From: Azorinus chamasolen
Taxonomy: Eukaryota > Mollusca > Bivalvia > Cardiida > Solecurtidae
Reading direction: 5' to 3'
Assembly: GCA_963576725.1 (NCBI GenBank)
Contig: OY755241.1
Coordinates: 52,641,955 to 52,705,954, forward strand
DNA length: 64,000 nt
The position numbers were made by a program, and so were the translations under genes. The notes under the pieces are model-generated. The model was not told the origin of the DNA and did no database searches. It worked only from the letters and a program-made list of their open reading frames with translations. This document shows, piece after piece, positions 61,507-64,000 of the stretch. Within the stretch, counting starts at the first letter, position 1. Every line of letters begins with the position of its first letter.

Positions 61507-64000
61507 GTAAGTGGGGATATGTGTAGGGGAGATGAGGACGGTAAAATGGAAGTGGGGATAAGTGTAGGGGAGATGAGGACGATAAAACGGAAGTGGGGAT
61601 ATGTGTAGGGAAGATGAGGACGGTAAAATGGAAGTGGGGATATGTGTAGGGGAGATGAGGACGGTAAAATGGAAGTGGGGATATGTGTAGGGGAGATGAG
61701 GACGGTAAAATGGAAGAGGGGGTATGTGTAGGGGAGATGAGGACGGTAAGTGGGGATATGTATAGGGGAGACGAGGACGGTAAAATGGAAGAGGGGAGAT
61801 GAGGACGGTAAAATGGAAGTGGGGATATGGGTAGGGGAGATGAGGACGGTAAGTGGGGATATGTGTAGGGGAGATGAGGACGGTAGAATGAAAGTGGGGA
61901 TATGTGTAGTGGAGATGAGGACGGTAAAATGGAAGTGGGGATATGTGTAGGGGAAATGAGGACGGTAAAATGGAAGAGGGGAGATGAGGACGGTAAAATG
62001 GAAGTGGGGATATGTGTAGGGGAGATGAGGACGGTAAAATGGAAGAGGGGAGATGAGGACGGTAAAATGGAAGTGGGGATATGTGTAGGGGAGATGAGGA
62101 CAGTAAGTGGGGATATGTGTAGGGGAGATGAGGACGGTAAATGGAAGTGGGGATATGTGTAGGGGAGATGAGGACGGTAAAATGGTGGAAGTGGGGATAT
62201 GTGTAGGGGAGATGAGGACGGTAAAATGGAAGTGGGGATATGTGTAGGGGAGATGAGGACGGTAAAATGGAAGTGGGGATATGTGTAGGGGAGATGAGGA
62301 CGGTAAAATGGAATTGGGGATATGTGTTGGGGAGATGAGGACGGTAAAATGGAAGTGGAGATATGTGTAGGGGAGATGAGGACGGTAAAATGGAAGTGGG
62401 AATATGTGTAGGGGAGATGAGGACGGTAAAATGGAAGTGGGGATATGTGTAGGGGAGATGAGGACGGTAAAATGGAAGTGGGGATATGTGTAGGGGAGAT
62501 GAGGACGGTAAAATGGAAGTGGGGATATGTGTAGGGGAGATGAGGACGGTAAAATGGAAGTGGGGTTATGTGTAGGGAAGATGAGGACGGTAAAATGGAA
62601 GTGGGGATATGTGTAGGGGAGATGAGGACGGTAAAATGGAAGTGGGGATATGTGTAGGGGAGACGAGGACGGTAAAATGGAAGTGGGGCTATGTGTAGGG
62701 GAGATGAGGACGGTAAAATGGAAGTGGGGATATGTGTAGGGGAGATGAGGACGGTAAAATGGAAGTGGGGATGTGTAGGGGAGAAGAGGACGGTAAAATG
62801 GAAGTGGGGATATGTGTAGGAGAGATGAGGACGGTAAAATGGAAGTGGGGATATGTGTAGGGGAGATGAGGACGGTAAAATGGAAGTGGGGATATGTGTA
62901 GGGGAGATGAGGACGGTAAAATGGAAGTGGGGATATGTGTAGGGGAGATGAGGACGGTAAAATGGAAGTGGGGATATGTGTAGGGGGAGATGAGGACGGT
63001 AAAATGGAAGTGGGGATATGTGTAGGGGAGATGAGGACGGTAAAATGGAAGTGGGGATGTGTAGGGGAGATGAGGACGGTAAAATGGAAGTGGGGATATG
63101 TGTAGGGGAGATGAGGACGGTAAAATGGAAGTGGGGATGTGTAGGGGAGATGAGGACGATAAAATGGAAGTGGGGATATGTGTAGGGGAGATGAGGACGG
63201 TAAGTGGGGATGTGTAGGGGAGATGAGGACGGTAAAATGGAAGTGGGGATAAGTGTAGGGGAGATGAGGACGATAAAATGGAAGTGGGGATATGTGTAGG
63301 GGAGATGAGGACGGTAAAATGGAAGTGGGGATATGTGTAGGGGAGATGAGGACGGTAAAATGGAAGTGGGGATATGTGTAGGGGAGATGAGGACGGTAAA
63401 ATGGAAGAGGGGAGATGAGGACGGTAAAATGGAAGTGGGGATATGTGTAGGGGAGATGAGGACGGTAAGTGGGGATATGTGTAGGGGAGATGAGGACGGT
63501 AAATGGAAGTGGGGATATGTGTAGGGGAGATGAGGACGGTAAAATGGAAGTGGGGATATTGTAGGGGAGATGAGGACGGTAAAATGGAAGTGGGAATATG
63601 TGTAGGGGAGATGAGGACGGTAAAATGGAAGTGGGGATATGTGTAGGGGAGATGAGGACGGTAAGTGGGGATATGTGTAGGGGAAATGAGGACGGTAAAA
63701 TGGAAGAGGGGAGATGAGGACGGTAAGTGGGGATGTGTAGGGGAGATGAGGACGGTAAAATGGAAGTGGGGATATGTGTAGGGGAGATGAGGACGGTAAA
63801 ATGGAAGAGGGGAGATGAGGACGGTAAAATGGAAGTGGGGATATGTGTAGGGGAGATGAGGACGGTAGGTGGGGATATGTGTAGGGGAGATGAGGACGGT
63901 AAATGGAAGTGGGGATATGTGTAGGGGAGATGAGGACGGTAAAATGGAAGTGGGGATATGTGTAGGGGAGATGAGGACGGTAAAATGGAAGTGGGGATAT
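61507..64000 (+). repeat. 3,556-bp-offset duplicate, right copy, to window end
   Basis: This is the partner of 57,951-60,444, and its first kilobase is also the 960-bp partner of the preceding block. The window ends within a monomer in GTGGGGATAT, so both this block and the array continue beyond the window. Confidence 0.9.

Larger units (their letters stand above)
1..64000 (+). repeat. 41-bp satellite array filling the window
   Basis: Every part of the window is built from head-to-tail copies of one 41-bp monomer or its length variants, all in the same orientation. The consensus has 19 G, 1 C, 13 A and 8 T on the plus strand (49% GC, 78% purine, G:C of 19:1). Landmarks in order are GTGGGGATATG, TGTAGGGGAGATGAGG and ACGGTAAAATGGAA. 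No unique sequence, transposable element or inversion interrupts the array, and both window edges fall inside it. Unit length and purity identify it as a minisatellite/satellite. The position in the genome, the organism and any function cannot be read from the sequence. I do not recognise it as a named family. Very long arrays of this kind are known mainly from eukaryotic heterochromatin. Confidence 0.99.

Noticed and set aside
1..64000. CRISPR array
   Set aside because: There are no unique spacers. Adjacent units are direct head-to-tail copies of the whole 41 bp, and variation is shared between copies.
1..64000. Telomeric repeat, because of TGTAGGGG in each unit
   Set aside because: The period is 41 bp, no TTAGGG-type short tandem is present, and the similarity is limited to a G-run.
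1..64000. Centromeric satellite with a CENP-B box
   Set aside because: No TTCG-N4-A-N2-CGGG-like motif exists in the monomer or its variants. Centromeric location cannot be inferred from sequence alone.
1..64000. Transposable element or unique gene island within the array
   Set aside because: Scanning from start to end I found only monomers and variants, with no terminal inverted repeats, poly-A tail, target-site duplication or non-repeat segment.
1..64000. Promoters, terminators, tRNA or other structured RNA
   Set aside because: The G-rich strand has a single C per unit, so stable stems cannot form within the plus strand, and no regulatory motif stands out from the repeated background.

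Overview
The whole window is one uninterrupted tandem-repeat (satellite/minisatellite) array. I see no protein-coding gene, RNA gene, transposon, CRISPR array or unique spacer anywhere in the 64,000 bases. The basic monomer is 41 bp (clean example 258-298). It begins GTGGGGATATG, continues TGTAGGGGAGATGAGG and ends in ACGGTAAAATGGAA. All monomers point the same way, there are roughly 1,600 of them, and the array is cut mid-monomer at both window edges, so it extends beyond them. An array of this size with nested duplications is typical of eukaryotic heterochromatin or subtelomeric/pericentromeric DNA from a long-read assembly. I do not recognise the monomer as a named satellite and cannot name the organism.

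Monomers occur in discrete length classes (28, 33, 34, 39, 40, 41, 42, 44 and, once, 54 bp) and carry recognisable point variants. The variants recur in a fixed order (for example a GTATAGGGGAGACGAGG unit, then a 28-mer, a GATATGGGTAGG unit, a GTAGAATGAAAG unit and a GTAGTGGAG unit), which makes a higher-order repeat. Its copies are of very unequal length: the marker unit recurs at spacings from 398 to 3,895 bp.

Layout: 1-3,600 is copied at 6,606-10,250 (offset about 6.6 kb), and its first 1.7 kb also at 3,394-5,118. 10,250-12,810 holds a section with many private substitutions. 12,810-16,557 is an 1,881-bp tandem duplication. 16,530-25,768 is a 4.6-kb tandem duplication. 25,768-28,785 is mixed. 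28,785-33,538 is a 2,363-bp tandem duplication. 33,280-35,660 has a 1,297-bp offset pair. 35,040-39,720 is paralogous to 39,760-45,000, but within it 36,171-39,300 is littered with single-base indels. 43,800-47,590 is a 1,902-bp duplication. 47,530-54,240 holds two and a half copies of a 2,668-bp unit. 54,240-54,740 is a 502-bp duplication. 54,740-57,950 resembles 8.7-10.2 kb at a distance of 46 kb. 57,950-60,444 is copied at 61,506-64,000 (offset 3,556), with a 960-bp duplication around 60,480-62,460.

Nothing here works together as genes. The biology is that of a fast-evolving array: monomer-scale slippage at short internal direct repeats, then kilobase-scale tandem duplication that copies blocks with their private variants. 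The long antisense open frames (up to 1,979 codons) are a by-product of a 41-bp unit that lacks an antisense stop in any frame.
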